Assembly: GCF_000376245.1 (NCBI RefSeq)
Contig: NZ_AQXM01000059.1
Coordinates: 1 to 64,000, forward strand
Reading direction: 5' to 3'
Source: Acaricomes phytoseiuli DSM 14247
GTDB taxonomy: Bacteria > Actinomycetota > Actinomycetes > Actinomycetales > Micrococcaceae
Length of the DNA stretch: 64,000 bases
A model generated the notes under the pieces. The model ran no database searches, had not been told where the DNA came from, and saw only the letters and a list, made by a program, of their open reading frames with translations. Of this stretch, positions 28,264 through 37,100 are shown piece by piece. Position 1 is the first letter of the stretch. Each line of letters begins with the position of its first letter. Position numbers and translations under genes: made by a program.

Positions 28264-29862
28264 CTATCCGGGACTGCAGTCGCCGTTGTTAGCCAGCAGA
28301 CCCACCAGGGTGTCCGTATCCCCCAGTTCCGCCAGACGCTGCAGACGCTCCTGGGTGATCGGCGGCCCACTCGGGCTCGGGCTGGCCCCTGAGGTAGGCG
28401 ATGGAGAGGCGCTACTCGCTCCGTTAGTGCTCTCCGCTGATGCGCTCGCCGAGGGGCTGGCCGTCGCCGTGGGGTAATTCGGATCCAGCAGCTCTTTGAC
28501 CTTGCTGCGGATCTCCGAAAAATCCGGGTACGTAGAGAAATTGACGCCAAAATCGGGTGGCCCCAAGGTGAGCCGTTTCACCGGCTCGTTCTGGGATTTG
28601 ATGGCCAGGTCGAGGAAGGTGCTCAGCTGTTCCGTGGTGATATCCGATTCCATGATCTGCTGACCGGCTTTAGCCAGTTCACCGAATCTGGTGAGCACTT
28701 TGAGCGGGTCCATCTGCTTCACCATCGCCTGGACCACGCACTGCTGGCGCTGGCTGCGGGCGTAATCAGTGGTGTACTCCCGGGACCGGGCGTACCACAG
28801 CGCCTGATACCCATCCAGAGTCTGCACCCCCGGAGCGATCCACCCCTCAGGAGGCAAATGCGTACCGTAATTATCCAGCGCCGCCCCACTGATCGGCACC
28901 CAACCCCCAGCATTGATCTTGACTCCACCCATCAGATCAATCAACTGGGAGAAGTTCGCCATATCAACGATGACATAAGCCTGGATCGGCAGGCCGAGGA
29001 TGCCGCTAGTGGCGTCCATCATGGCCTGGGCACCCGGGTCTTTTTCACCCGGGTAGAGATTCTGATAGTTCTGAGTGACTTCGGTGTACAACGAGTTGAT
29101 GATGCAGTTATCCCCGCAGTTATAGCCCTCCGGGTAGATCTGATTCATCGGCGAAGACGCCGGGAACGGAGCGTTCTGGAAATTCCTGGGAATCGAAACC
29201 GTGGTCGCCTGACCACTCTGAGCATCCACACTGACCACGATGATGCTGTCCGGCCGGCGCCCCTCCCGGTCCTCCCCAGCATCCCCGCCCATCACCAAAA
29301 AGTTATACCGGCCATCCACCGGCTGGAGATAAGGAGTCATGGGGTCCACATCCGCCCCGGATGGGCCCAGGAAGATGTTCCCCAACGCGTCCCGGCTGAT
29401 GTTGACCAGATTCGCCGCATAGGCGCTGACTCCGCTGGTCAGCAGCATCAGGGGCACTAGGAGCAGGGCCATCAGCGTCTTTAAGCGAGGCTTCTGCTTG
29501 CGGAAGGCGAAGACCCAGAAAAGGCCCAGGTAGGTGATGAGGTACCACAGCGCCAGTGCGATGAGCCCCAGCATCAGAAAAAGCGAGCGCATGGGATGCG
29601 TCAGCAGGGCGATCGCCCACGCCCGACTGATCAGGGTGGAGATCAGGATGTATCCACCCAACGCCCAGAAAATGGCGGGAATCACGAGGAAGATCCAGCG
29701 CAGCGAACTGGTGCTCCGCAGGAAAATTGGTATCCCGGGGAGGGCCACGTTGAGCAGGGCCGGCCCAATCATGCGGCGGAACCGCGAGGGGTGATCGGAT
29801 GAAACCAGGTGCCGCGGGCTACTGTGACGGGCCGAACGTCGGCTCAAAATAGTTTCGGTCAA
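28264..29862 (-). CDS. LytR-CpsA-Psr (LCP) family cell-wall polymer ligase
   Basis: LCP proteins attach teichoic acid or arabinogalactan-like polymers to peptidoglycan. This 532-residue protein has a basic N-terminus, about four membrane segments in the first 190 residues, then the LCP domain with VMGGDAGEDREGRRPDSIIV and VSIPRNFQ, Y-A-R-S-R-E and R-Q-Q, which hold the conserved Asp and Arg residues that bind the lipid pyrophosphate. The tail is rich in Ser/Pro/Ala (about 475-515) before a short charged end. I choose TTG 29862 because GGGAG lies nine bases upstream; the open frame continues further to 30012. Start confidence is moderate. Confidence 0.88.
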   Translation of the reverse strand: MTETILSRRSARHSSPRHLVSSDHPSRFRRMIGPALLNVALPGIPIFLRSTSSLRWIFLVIPAIFWALGGYILISTLISRAWAIALLTHPMRSLFLMLGLIALALWYLITYLGLFWVFAFRKQKPRLKTLMALLLVPLMLLTSGVSAYAANLVNISRDALGNIFLGPSGADVDPMTPYLQPVDGRYNFLVMGGDAGEDREGRRPDSIIVVSVDAQSGQATTVSIPRNFQNAPFPASSPMNQIYPEGYNCGDNCIINSLYTEVTQNYQNLYPGEKDPGAQAMMDATSGILGLPIQAYVIVDMANFSQLIDLMGGVKINAGGWVPISGAALDNYGTHLPPEGWIAPGVQTLDGYQALWYARSREYTTDYARSQRQQCVVQAMVKQMDPLKVLTRFGELAKAGQQIMESDITTEQLSTFLDLAIKSQNEPVKRLTLGPPDFGVNFSTYPDFSEIRSKVKELLDPNYPTATASPSASASAESTNGASSASPSPTSGASPSPSGPPITQERLQRLAELGDTDTLVGLLANNGDCSPG

Positions 29863-29919
29863 GGCATTGATCTCCCAGAGTAAAAGATGCCGAAGCAGTG
29901 TTAGGAGTACATCATGCCA

Positions 29920-29951
29920 AACACTTGCTGAGAAGCAACTCAGCAAGTGTT
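29920..29951. repeat. Perfect 13-bp inverted repeat between the LCP and paaK genes
   Basis: AACACTTGCTGAG at 29920-29932 and its exact complement at 29939-29951 flank a six-base loop (AAGCAA). There is no T-run behind either arm, and no gene ends here, so it does not look like an intrinsic terminator. It sits 58 bases upstream of the proposed LCP start and 88 upstream of the paaK operator, so it may be an operator or a leader hairpin. Confidence 0.6.
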
Positions 29952-30038
29952 CCAGATCACGCAGTAAGCGGCAATGCCTCCACAGGTTAGAACCGGGGTC
30001 ACTACCCTTCACCTTGACAGGTAGCGCTTCTACCGATT

Positions 30039-30058
30039 ACCTGAATGAACATTCGGTC
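30039..30058. promoter_or_regulatory. PaaR-type operator in front of paaK-paaR
   Basis: CTGAATG-AA-CATTCGG (30041-30056), an imperfect 7-2-7 inverted repeat, has the same design as the sites at 20961, 34248 and 38319. It ends 37 bases before the paaK start codon, well placed for repression of paaK and the paaR gene behind it. Confidence 0.65.
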
Positions 30059-30095
30059 ATGTGATCAGGAAGAACCAGCCAGAAGGAGAACGAGG

Positions 30096-31424
30096 ATGTC
30101 CCTTCTACCGTCTGCTGCCGAGGGCGCTGAGCACTGGCCTGTCGAGCGGATCAGGCAATGGCAGCTAGAATCGCTGCGCGCCACCTTGGCTTACGCCTAC
30201 CAGCGCGTCCCGCTGTATCAGCGGAAATTCGATGCCATCGGCATCCGTCCGGAAGACCTGCGAACCCTGGCCGATCTCGAGCACTTCCCGTACACCAGCA
30301 AAAAGGATCTGCGCCAGGAATACCCCTTCGGTATGTTCGCAGTGCCGCAGGACCAGATCTGCCGGGTGCACGCATCCTCCGGCACCACCGGCAAGCCGAC
30401 AGTGGTCGGGTACACCCGGGGCGATCTGCAGAACTGGGCTGAACTCGTCGCCCGCTCTCTGCGTGCCTCCGGCGCACGCCCCGGCGATAAGATCCATATC
30501 GCTTACGGCTACGGCCTTTTCACCGGCGGCCTCGGCGCCCACTACGGGGCCGAGGCGCTGGGCGCGACCGTCATACCGATGTCCGGAGGCCAGACCGAAC
30601 GGCAGATTCAGCTGATTCAGGATTTCCAGCCGGAAGTCATCATGTGCACTCCCACCTACCTGCTGACCCTCATGGATGCCATGCAGCATCAGGGCCTGGA
30701 TCCGCGCCGGACCTCACTGCGCTATGCGATATGCGGAGCAGAGCCCTGGACCGAGGAGATGCGGGCTGAGCTCGAAGCCGGCCTGGATCTGAAGGCCTGC
30801 GATATCTACGGGCTGTCGGAGGTAATGGGGCCGGGCGTCGGCGGCGAGTTCGCGCAGACCCAGGACAGGTTCCATCTCTGGGAAGATCACTTCCTGCCGG
30901 AGATCGTGGACCCTTATGCGCCAGAGGCCCCGGGTGCGGTGTTGCCCGATGGTCAGAACGGCGAGCTCGTGTTGACCACGCTGAGCAAAGAAGCGCTGCC
31001 GCTCATCCGCTACCGGACGAAGGACCTCACCCGGTTACTTCCGGGTACAGCACGCCCGGGGATGCGCCGGATGGCGAGGATCAATGGGCGCACGGACGAT
31101 ATGATCATCGTCCGCGGGGTCAATCTCTTCCCTTCGCAGGTCGAGGAGCTGGTACTGCGGAACCAGGTGCTGAGCCCCCATTTCCAGCTGGAGCTGAACC
31201 GCCCGGCGGACAGCCGGATGGATCAGCTCACGGTGCGCGTGGAGTCGCGCGGGAGCACGACTCCGGAGCAGGATGAATCCGCGGCCGCCCTGCTGGCCGA
31301 GCAGATCAAAACGCATATCGGCTCTACCGCGGTGGTCGCCGTCGTCCCTCCGGAGAGTCTGGCGAGGTCCAATGGCAAGCTTCGTCGCGTCTATAACCTG
31401 CGCACCGAGGAAGGAAGCACATGA
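30096..31424 (+). CDS. paaK: PaaK, phenylacetate-CoA ligase
   Basis: PaaK (442 residues) activates phenylacetate to phenylacetyl-CoA with ATP, the entry step of the pathway. The ATP-binding loop is HASSGTTGKPTVVGYT, the later adenylation motifs are Y-G-L-S-E-V-M-G-P and T-D-D-M-I-I-V-R-G-V-N. ATG 30096 has GAAGGAG upstream (GAGAACGAGG); the longer open frame from 30045 is not needed, since E. coli PaaK is of similar length. It is followed by paaR with a four-base overlap. Confidence 0.94.
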   Translation: MSLLPSAAEGAEHWPVERIRQWQLESLRATLAYAYQRVPLYQRKFDAIGIRPEDLRTLADLEHFPYTSKKDLRQEYPFGMFAVPQDQICRVHASSGTTGKPTVVGYTRGDLQNWAELVARSLRASGARPGDKIHIAYGYGLFTGGLGAHYGAEALGATVIPMSGGQTERQIQLIQDFQPEVIMCTPTYLLTLMDAMQHQGLDPRRTSLRYAICGAEPWTEEMRAELEAGLDLKACDIYGLSEVMGPGVGGEFAQTQDRFHLWEDHFLPEIVDPYAPEAPGAVLPDGQNGELVLTTLSKEALPLIRYRTKDLTRLLPGTARPGMRRMARINGRTDDMIIVRGVNLFPSQVEELVLRNQVLSPHFQLELNRPADSRMDQLTVRVESRGSTTPEQDESAAALLAEQIKTHIGSTAVVAVVPPESLARSNGKLRRVYNLRTEEGST

Positions 31425-32062
31425 CCATGGTGAGCCCCGGTGAACGATTGGTCCGACGCGGCAGGCCCGGCTATGACCAAGACACAGTCCTTCAAGTCGC
31501 CGTGACGGTTTTCAACGAGCACGGCTATGAGGCGACATCCATGGGTCTTCTCGCAGACCGGTTGGGAATCTCCAAATCGGCGATCTACCACCATGTGGAT
31601 TCGAAGGAGTCACTGCTTCAGCTGGCTCTGGAAAAAGCCCTCGGCAGCCTGGAATCGCTGCTGGCGGCGGAGACCGGCGCGGATCTTCCCGCCACGCAGC
31701 GGCTGGAACGGCTCCTGCGTGGAACCGTTCTGGCCCTGATCGAGCAGCTGCCGTATGTCACGCTTCTGCTCAGGCTGCGTGGCAATACCGAGATGGAGCG
31801 CAAGGCGCTCAGGCGGCGGCGCGACTTCGACCGGACGGTGGCCGCCCTGATTCGCGAGGCCCAGCAGGAGGGCGAGCTGCGCGGTGATCTAGACCCCCGG
31901 GTAGCAGAGCGGTTGATCTTCGGCACGGTCAACTCCGTGGTCGAGTGGTACCGGCCCGATGGCGAGCTCGACGCGGAAGAGCTGGCGGATCAGGTGCTCG
32001 CGATGATCTTCAACGGGCTCCGGAGTGCAGACGCCCCGGCGACACTCCGGCAAAGCCATTAG
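31421..32062 (+). CDS. paaR: TetR-family regulator, probable PaaR
   Basis: A 213-residue TetR repressor: helix-turn-helix in the first 60 residues (DTVLQVAVTVFNEHGYEATS, then LLADRLGISKSAIYHHVDSK), then an all-helical ligand domain. Its gene is translationally coupled to paaK. Four copies of a TetR-type palindrome precede the paa transcripts, including its own, so it likely represses the pathway and responds to phenylacetyl-CoA. The effector is known for PaaR proteins in corynebacteria and is only inferred here. It overlaps the paaZ stop. Confidence 0.88.
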   Translation: MTMVSPGERLVRRGRPGYDQDTVLQVAVTVFNEHGYEATSMGLLADRLGISKSAIYHHVDSKESLLQLALEKALGSLESLLAAETGADLPATQRLERLLRGTVLALIEQLPYVTLLLRLRGNTEMERKALRRRRDFDRTVAALIREAQQEGELRGDLDPRVAERLIFGTVNSVVEWYRPDGELDAEELADQVLAMIFNGLRSADAPATLRQSH

Positions 32063-34188
32063 ACGGCTAGGCTCGCTTCCGTCTCCGCGCTCACTCTCGC
32101 TTGGGTCTTGGCGACCAGTGTGAGCACATCGTAGGTCGCCACGATCTCATCGTGCTGGTTGTGCAGAACAGCGTCCCAGCGCACTTCGCCGTAGTCCTGG
32201 TCCTCGCGCGGGGTGATCTGCTTGGCCGTGAGCGTCACCCGGAAGGCATCGCCGGCTGCCAGCGGGGTGATGAACCTGAGATTCTCCAAGCCGTAATTCG
32301 CCAGCACCGGCCCCGGTTCGGGGTCGACGAAAAGCCCCGCGGCCCAGGAGATGAGCAGATAGCCGTGTGCCACGATGCCGGGGAAGAAAGGGTTCGCCGC
32401 CGCAGCCTCGGCATTGGTGTGCGCGTAGAAAGTGTCCCCCGTGCTGGCCGCGAAGTCGCTGACATCCTGCAGGCTCACCTCGCGCAGCGGCGAGGCGTAG
32501 GCATCGCCGAGGCGCAGCTCGGCGAGCGATTTGCGGAAAGGGTGCGTTTCCCCGAAGCGGCGCTGCGCCCCTGGATGCCACACCCCAGTCACCGCGGTCA
32601 GCACATCCGGGGAGCCCTGAACTGCGGTGCGCTGCATATGGTGCCGTACCGAGAGCATGCCGCCGAGCTCTTCGCCACCGCCTGCCCGGCCGGGGCCACC
32701 GTGCAGTAGATGCGGCACGGGTGAACCGTGCCCGGTGGAGCTGTGCGCATCATCGCGGTCCAGTACGAGTACCCGTCCGTGATGCGCAGCGATGCCGCTG
32801 ACCAGGTACTGGACGATCAGCGGGTCATGGGAGCAGACCGTGGCGACGAGAGATCCCGCCCCCCTGGCGGCTAGGTCGAGGGCTTCATCGAGACTGCGGT
32901 AGCCAAGCACCGAGGCCACCGGCCCGAAAACCTCGATCTCATGCACCGCCGCAGTCGTTGGCTCCGGCCAGGTCAAGAGCACCGGCGACATGAAAGCGCC
33001 TCCGGGCGCATCGCCTTCGCTGCCGTCCTGCCGGATCACGGCGGGGGCCTCTAGGGAGCCGTAGACGATTTCTCCGCCCGCGGCCACCATGGTGCGCACT
33101 GCGGCTCGCACATCGGCGAGTTGGTCCAGGGAAGCCAGCGCGCCCATGGTCACCCCGGGGGCTCGGGGGTCACCGAGCCTCACGCGCTCCTGAAAGCTGC
33201 TGGAGATCGCCGTGATCACCGACTCCCTGAGCTGTTCCGGGACGATAAGCCGCCGGATGCTGGTGCACTTCTGCCCGGCTTTAGCGGTCATCTCGCTGAC
33301 CGCGGAACGGACGAAGGCGTCGAATTCGGGCGTTCCTGGCACGGCATCCGGGCCGAGGATGGCAGCATTGAGGGAATCGGTCTCCGAGGTGAAGCGGAGC
33401 CCGCCGCTCACCACCCGCGGGTGCTCTTTGAGCCTTCTCGCGGTGCTCGCCGAACCGGTGAAGGCCACTAGGTCCCGGTAATCGAGGTGGTCCAGCAAGT
33501 CACGGGCAGCTCCAGAGATCAGCTGCAAGGAGCCATCAGGCAGGAGGCCCGATTCAAGCATCAGCCGCACCGCTGCTTCGGTGAGGTATCCCGTAGGTGT
33601 CGCCGGTTTGACGATGCTGGGCACCCCGGCGAGGAAAGCCGGGGCGAATTTCTCCAGCATCCCCCAGACCGGGAAATTGAAGGCATTGATCTGCACCGCG
33701 ACGCCGGGGATCCGGGTGTAAATATGCTCGCCGAGGAATGAGCCGTCGCGGGAGAGCACTTCGAGCGGGCCGTCGATCATGACCTTCGCGTTGGGCAGCT
33801 CCCGGCGCCCCTTGGAGCCGAAGGTGAAGAGCACCCCGACACCGCCGTCGATATCGATCAGGTGATCCTTCTCGGTGGCACCGGTGCGTGCGGAGATCTC
33901 GTTGAGCTCGGCTCGGCGCTCGTTGAGGAAGATGGCGAGCTGCTTGAGCAGCAGCGCGCGCTGGTGGAACGTCAGTTCGCCCAGATTCCGCTGCCCCAGA
34001 CCCCGGGCGTAGGCGATGGCCCCGGGCAGGTCCGCGCCTTCGGCGCTGACCCTGGCGATGGGCTCTCCCGTAGTCGCGTCCCGGGCCAGCGGAGCATCCG
34101 GGGCTGCGGATTCCGGGGCCCACCACTGGCCTTGGAAATATGAGGGCAGGATCGCCAACTCGGAGCTGGCGGCGGAGAGCGAGGTCAT
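32059..34188 (-). CDS. paaZ: PaaZ, oxepin-CoA hydrolase / semialdehyde dehydrogenase
   Basis: A bifunctional 709-residue enzyme that opens the oxepin-CoA ring and oxidises the resulting aldehyde. The aldehyde dehydrogenase part (about residues 1-520) has the nucleophile Cys308 in GQKCTSIRR and the general base Glu269. The C-terminal MaoC hot-dog domain (about 560-700) keeps the hydratase Asp and His in TGDTFYAH. Length and both active sites agree with E. coli PaaZ (also called PaaN). It is transcribed from the region holding the operator at 34248, away from paaI. Confidence 0.94.
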   Translation of the reverse strand: MTSLSAASSELAILPSYFQGQWWAPESAAPDAPLARDATTGEPIARVSAEGADLPGAIAYARGLGQRNLGELTFHQRALLLKQLAIFLNERRAELNEISARTGATEKDHLIDIDGGVGVLFTFGSKGRRELPNAKVMIDGPLEVLSRDGSFLGEHIYTRIPGVAVQINAFNFPVWGMLEKFAPAFLAGVPSIVKPATPTGYLTEAAVRLMLESGLLPDGSLQLISGAARDLLDHLDYRDLVAFTGSASTARRLKEHPRVVSGGLRFTSETDSLNAAILGPDAVPGTPEFDAFVRSAVSEMTAKAGQKCTSIRRLIVPEQLRESVITAISSSFQERVRLGDPRAPGVTMGALASLDQLADVRAAVRTMVAAGGEIVYGSLEAPAVIRQDGSEGDAPGGAFMSPVLLTWPEPTTAAVHEIEVFGPVASVLGYRSLDEALDLAARGAGSLVATVCSHDPLIVQYLVSGIAAHHGRVLVLDRDDAHSSTGHGSPVPHLLHGGPGRAGGGEELGGMLSVRHHMQRTAVQGSPDVLTAVTGVWHPGAQRRFGETHPFRKSLAELRLGDAYASPLREVSLQDVSDFAASTGDTFYAHTNAEAAAANPFFPGIVAHGYLLISWAAGLFVDPEPGPVLANYGLENLRFITPLAAGDAFRVTLTAKQITPREDQDYGEVRWDAVLHNQHDEIVATYDVLTLVAKTQARVSAETEASLAV

Positions 34189-34247
34189 CAGCGACGTCCT
34201 TCCGTAGGCGGTGCCGGAACAGGGCCGGAACGAGACTCCAGCAAGTC

Positions 34248-34267
34248 TACCGAACGAACGTTCAGTA
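34248..34267. promoter_or_regulatory. PaaR-type operator between paaZ and paaI
   Basis: TACCGAACGAACGTTCAGTA, a 9-2-9 inverted repeat with one mismatch, sits almost exactly midway between the divergent paaZ (34188) and paaI (34326) starts and probably serves both promoters. It shares the layout of the other three paa palindromes in the window. Confidence 0.75.
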
Positions 34268-34325
34268 AGTAAGTTGTTATGGTGTCTTTCTTCTTCCAGC
34301 GCCAGGCGGCAGTAGCGTAGTGCCC

Positions 34326-34784
34326 ATGGAAACTACCGGACCATGGCGGATCACCCTGGGTGAGCTGGACGAGAAAATGGGCGTGCGGATCATCGAAGAA
34401 TCGGCGGAGCGGATCGTGGCGACCATGCCGGTAGCCGGGAACCGCCAGTCCTTCGGGCTGCTGCACGGCGGCGCATCCCTCGCCGTCGGTGAAGCCGTCG
34501 GCTCCTGGGCTGCGGTGATCCATGCCTCGACCCTCGGAAAAACCGCGGTTGGGGTTGATGTCTCCGCCACTCATCACCGCAGCGCCAGAGAAGGCCTGGT
34601 CACGATCACGGCGACGCCCCTGCACTTGGGAAGCTCCTTGACCAGCCATCAGGTACTGATCACCGCTGAGACCGGTGAACGGTTATGTACCCTGCGGATC
34701 AGCAACCTGCTCCTGGATCCACCGGGCAAATCAGACAAGCCGCCGGTCCGCGCAGACTCTGAGGGCTCTTCAGCGAGATGCTAA
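34326..34784 (+). CDS. paaI: PaaI, hot-dog thioesterase
   Basis: A 152-residue 4HBT/PaaI-type thioesterase. The catalytic-loop pattern Q-S-F-G-L-L-H-G-G-A-S-L-A-V-G-E is clear, as is S-A-T-H-H-R-S-A-R-E-G. In the paa pathway it removes dead-end CoA esters and frees CoA. ATG 34326 is preferred to GTG 34320. It is divergent from paaZ and shares the operator at 34248. A DHNA-CoA thioesterase role is an alternative, but the context favours PaaI. It overlaps the convergent GNAT by 15 bases. Confidence 0.85.
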   Translation: METTGPWRITLGELDEKMGVRIIEESAERIVATMPVAGNRQSFGLLHGGASLAVGEAVGSWAAVIHASTLGKTAVGVDVSATHHRSAREGLVTITATPLHLGSSLTSHQVLITAETGERLCTLRISNLLLDPPGKSDKPPVRADSEGSSARC

Positions 34785-35411
34785 GCGGTGCTGCAGGCCG
34801 GCGCGGACCGAGGGCCACTCATGCGGCAGGATGGAGAAGACCACGACATCCCGCACGGCCTGCTCCCCCCGATCCGGCATATTCCGCAGTGCGCCATCCT
34901 GTCGGGAACCCAGCCGGGCGATCGCGGCCCGGGATTGATGGTTGTGCCATGAAGTTCGGAATTCCACAGCGACGCAGCGCAGCGTCTCGAAGGCGTGCTC
35001 CAGGAGCAGCAGCTTCGATTCCGCGTTGATCCCGCTGCCCTGGGCACTGGCTGCGGTCCAGGTGGCACCGATCTCCAGCCGAGGCAGCGCAGCGTCGATA
35101 TTCATATAGGTGGTCATCCCGACCATCTTGCCGTCACTGACCCGGCGGGCCGCGAACGGCAGCATCGTCCCTTGTGCCTGGAGGGCCAGGCGGCGATCGA
35201 TCTCCGCGCGCATCTCCTCCGGGCTGAGAACCGAGGTGTACCAGAGCTTCCAGAGCTCACCATCGCGCACCGCCGCCGTCAGATCATCGTGATGATCCCG
35301 GGAAAGCGGCTCGAGGCGGACCAACCGGCCATTCAGAGTTATCGGTGTTATCGCTGTTAGCGCACCGGAACCCGAGGACGCAGCCTCAGGCGTGCTCGCC
35401 TCTGCCGTCAC
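34770..35411 (-). CDS. GNAT acetyltransferase linked to the paaJFH operon
   Basis: A 213-residue acetyltransferase of the RimJ/RimL type (L-N-G-R-L-V-R-L-E-P-L near the start, W-T-A-A-S-A-Q-G-S-G-I-N-A-E-S in the acetyl-CoA loop). GTG 35411 overlaps the paaH stop by four bases (GTGA), so it is the fourth gene of paaJ-paaF-paaH. The substrate is unknown. Such acetyltransferases are not core paa genes; the tight coupling is the notable point. The last residues overlap paaI. Confidence 0.85.
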   Translation of the reverse strand: MTAEASTPEAASSGSGALTAITPITLNGRLVRLEPLSRDHHDDLTAAVRDGELWKLWYTSVLSPEEMRAEIDRRLALQAQGTMLPFAARRVSDGKMVGMTTYMNIDAALPRLEIGATWTAASAQGSGINAESKLLLLEHAFETLRCVAVEFRTSWHNHQSRAAIARLGSRQDGALRNMPDRGEQAVRDVVVFSILPHEWPSVRAGLQHRLASR

Positions 35412-36271
35412 CAACTGAAGAATCCTTGACCACTTTTACGGCCCAGTTCCCCACGCACCACCTTGTCCCGGAGCAGCTGCGGCGGGTCGAACCGAGGGCC
35501 CAGGGTCGCGGCAAGATACTCCGCGATGCCCAGCCTGACGTCCAGGCCGACCACATCGGAAGTCCGCAGCGGCCCCATCGGATGCTTGTAGCCCAGCTCC
35601 ATGGCGGCATCGATATCCTCCGCTGAGGCCACGCCGGCTTCCAGCATCCGCATCGCTTCCAGGGCGATAACCAAACCAAGCCGTGATGACGCGAATCCCG
35701 GTGAGTCCTGCACGGTGACAACGCGCTTCCCGAGAGCCTCGCACCAGTGCTGCGCCGTCCTGACGAGTTCCGGGCCACTGCTCTCGCCCACCACGACTTC
35801 GATGAGTTTCGACGCCGGCACCGGGTTGAAGAAATGCAGACCCAGGAATCGTTCCGGAGTGCGGAGCACCGCCGCCAGGGCGTCGATAGATAAAGACGAC
35901 GTATTGCTGGCCAGCACCGCAGCCCTGGCGGTGGCTTCTTCGGCGCAGCGCAGTGCGTCCGCCTTGAGGCCGAAATCCTCGGGAACGGCTTCGACCACCA
36001 GAGCAGAGCCTTCCAGGAGGTCCGGCTCGGAGCCGATGCGCAAGCCCGTCATGACGGTCTCCGCCGGCAGCTCCAGCAGGCCCCGTTCCGCGCTCTTGGC
36101 GACCGCCTGCGCCACCCGTTCATACGCCGCGGGCACAGCGGCTGCATCCGCTTCAACCACAGAGACCGTGCAGCCGTGCGTCAGGAAAGCATGCGCGATT
36201 CCCGCTCCCATGCGGCCACCCCCGATCACACCGATGCGCTCGGGAAGCCGCTTAGGAACTGCTGCTGCCAT
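35408..36271 (-). CDS. paaH: PaaH, 3-hydroxyacyl-CoA dehydrogenase
   Basis: A 287-residue NAD-dependent dehydrogenase that oxidises 3-hydroxyadipyl-CoA to 3-oxoadipyl-CoA. The Rossmann loop is GVIGGGRMGAGIA and the family signature is GLHFFNPVPASKLIEVV, with the catalytic His in LHFFNP. ATG 36271 is used; the longer open frame to 36631 is out-of-frame paaF sequence. Its 5' end overlaps paaF by 20 bases. It carries only the single dehydrogenase unit of the usual PaaH (which can be a fused dimer). Confidence 0.91.
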   Translation of the reverse strand: MAAAVPKRLPERIGVIGGGRMGAGIAHAFLTHGCTVSVVEADAAAVPAAYERVAQAVAKSAERGLLELPAETVMTGLRIGSEPDLLEGSALVVEAVPEDFGLKADALRCAEEATARAAVLASNTSSLSIDALAAVLRTPERFLGLHFFNPVPASKLIEVVVGESSGPELVRTAQHWCEALGKRVVTVQDSPGFASSRLGLVIALEAMRMLEAGVASAEDIDAAMELGYKHPMGPLRTSDVVGLDVRLGIAEYLAATLGPRFDPPQLLRDKVVRGELGRKSGQGFFSW

Positions 36272-37100
36272 CTCTTCCACCGTCCTCGTCAGCCGTGCCT
36301 TGAGTCTTCTGCCGCCGCTTAGCGAGGAAAGCATCCATCCGGGCGAACTTGGCCTCGGATTCGAAGAGCACGGCCTGCGCTTCCAGATCAGCCCGCGGGT
36401 GCTCTGTCCGAGGGGCCTGCATAACTGATTTGGTGAACTGCACGGCGAGCGGATCCTGCGCCAGAATCCGATCCGCGAGCTCCTCGGCGGCGGGCAGCAG
36501 CTGCTCCGGGGTGTGCAGACTGGAAAGCAGCCTCGCCGCGAGCGCTTCCCTCCCGTCCAGAATCCGCCCGGCCAGCAGGATCTCTTTCGCCAGGGGCTCA
36601 CCGACCAGCTCCGGCAGCCGCCAGCAGGCACCTGCGGCAGCGATGATGCCCAGCGAAGCCTCCGGATTGCCGATGCGCACCGCTTCGGTGCCTATCCGAA
36701 AATCAGCGGCGTAGGCCAGTTCTGCACCGCCGCCGAGCACATAGCCGTCAAGCGCGGCGATCACCGGCATGGGCAGTTCCGCGATGCGCAGGAAGAGCCT
36801 GGTGTTGATGCCTTTGAGCGCGTCCTCAAGGCGCCGCTCGCGCAGTTCGGCGATATCCGCACCAGAGGCGAAGACCCCTGAGCGCCCCTTGGCCTCGGCA
36901 TCCGCTGCCGTCCCGGTGAGGATCAGAACCCGGGGCTCGTGCTCCAGGAGTCCGCAGACCCGGTGGAGTTCGTCCACCATGGTCTGATCGATGGCATTGC
37001 GGACCTCTGGCCGGTTGAGCCGAACCAGGAGCCGCCCGGGGCGCTCGTCAACGAGCAGCGTCCGAAACGGGGCGGCGGGTGACCCAGCGGTTCGACTCAT
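36252..37100 (-). CDS. paaF: PaaF, enoyl-CoA hydratase
   Basis: A 282-residue crotonase-fold hydratase (RLLVRLNRPEVRNAIDQTMV, FASGADIAEL, DGYVLGGGAELAYA, with the Glu pair of the active site in N-P-E-A-S-L-G) acting on 2,3-dehydroadipyl-CoA. The C-terminus has a charged low-complexity tail of about 20 residues. ATG 37100 overlaps the paaJ stop by four bases (ATGA) and fits the operon paaJ-paaF-paaH. Confidence 0.88.
   Translation of the reverse strand: MSRTAGSPAAPFRTLLVDERPGRLLVRLNRPEVRNAIDQTMVDELHRVCGLLEHEPRVLILTGTAADAEAKGRSGVFASGADIAELRERRLEDALKGINTRLFLRIAELPMPVIAALDGYVLGGGAELAYAADFRIGTEAVRIGNPEASLGIIAAAGACWRLPELVGEPLAKEILLAGRILDGREALAARLLSSLHTPEQLLPAAEELADRILAQDPLAVQFTKSVMQAPRTEHPRADLEAQAVLFESEAKFARMDAFLAKRRQKTQGTADEDGGRDGSSSS

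Noticed and set aside
35412-36631. Extended paaH frame to 36631
   Set aside because: The upstream part is an out-of-frame reading of paaF; paaH starts at ATG 36271.
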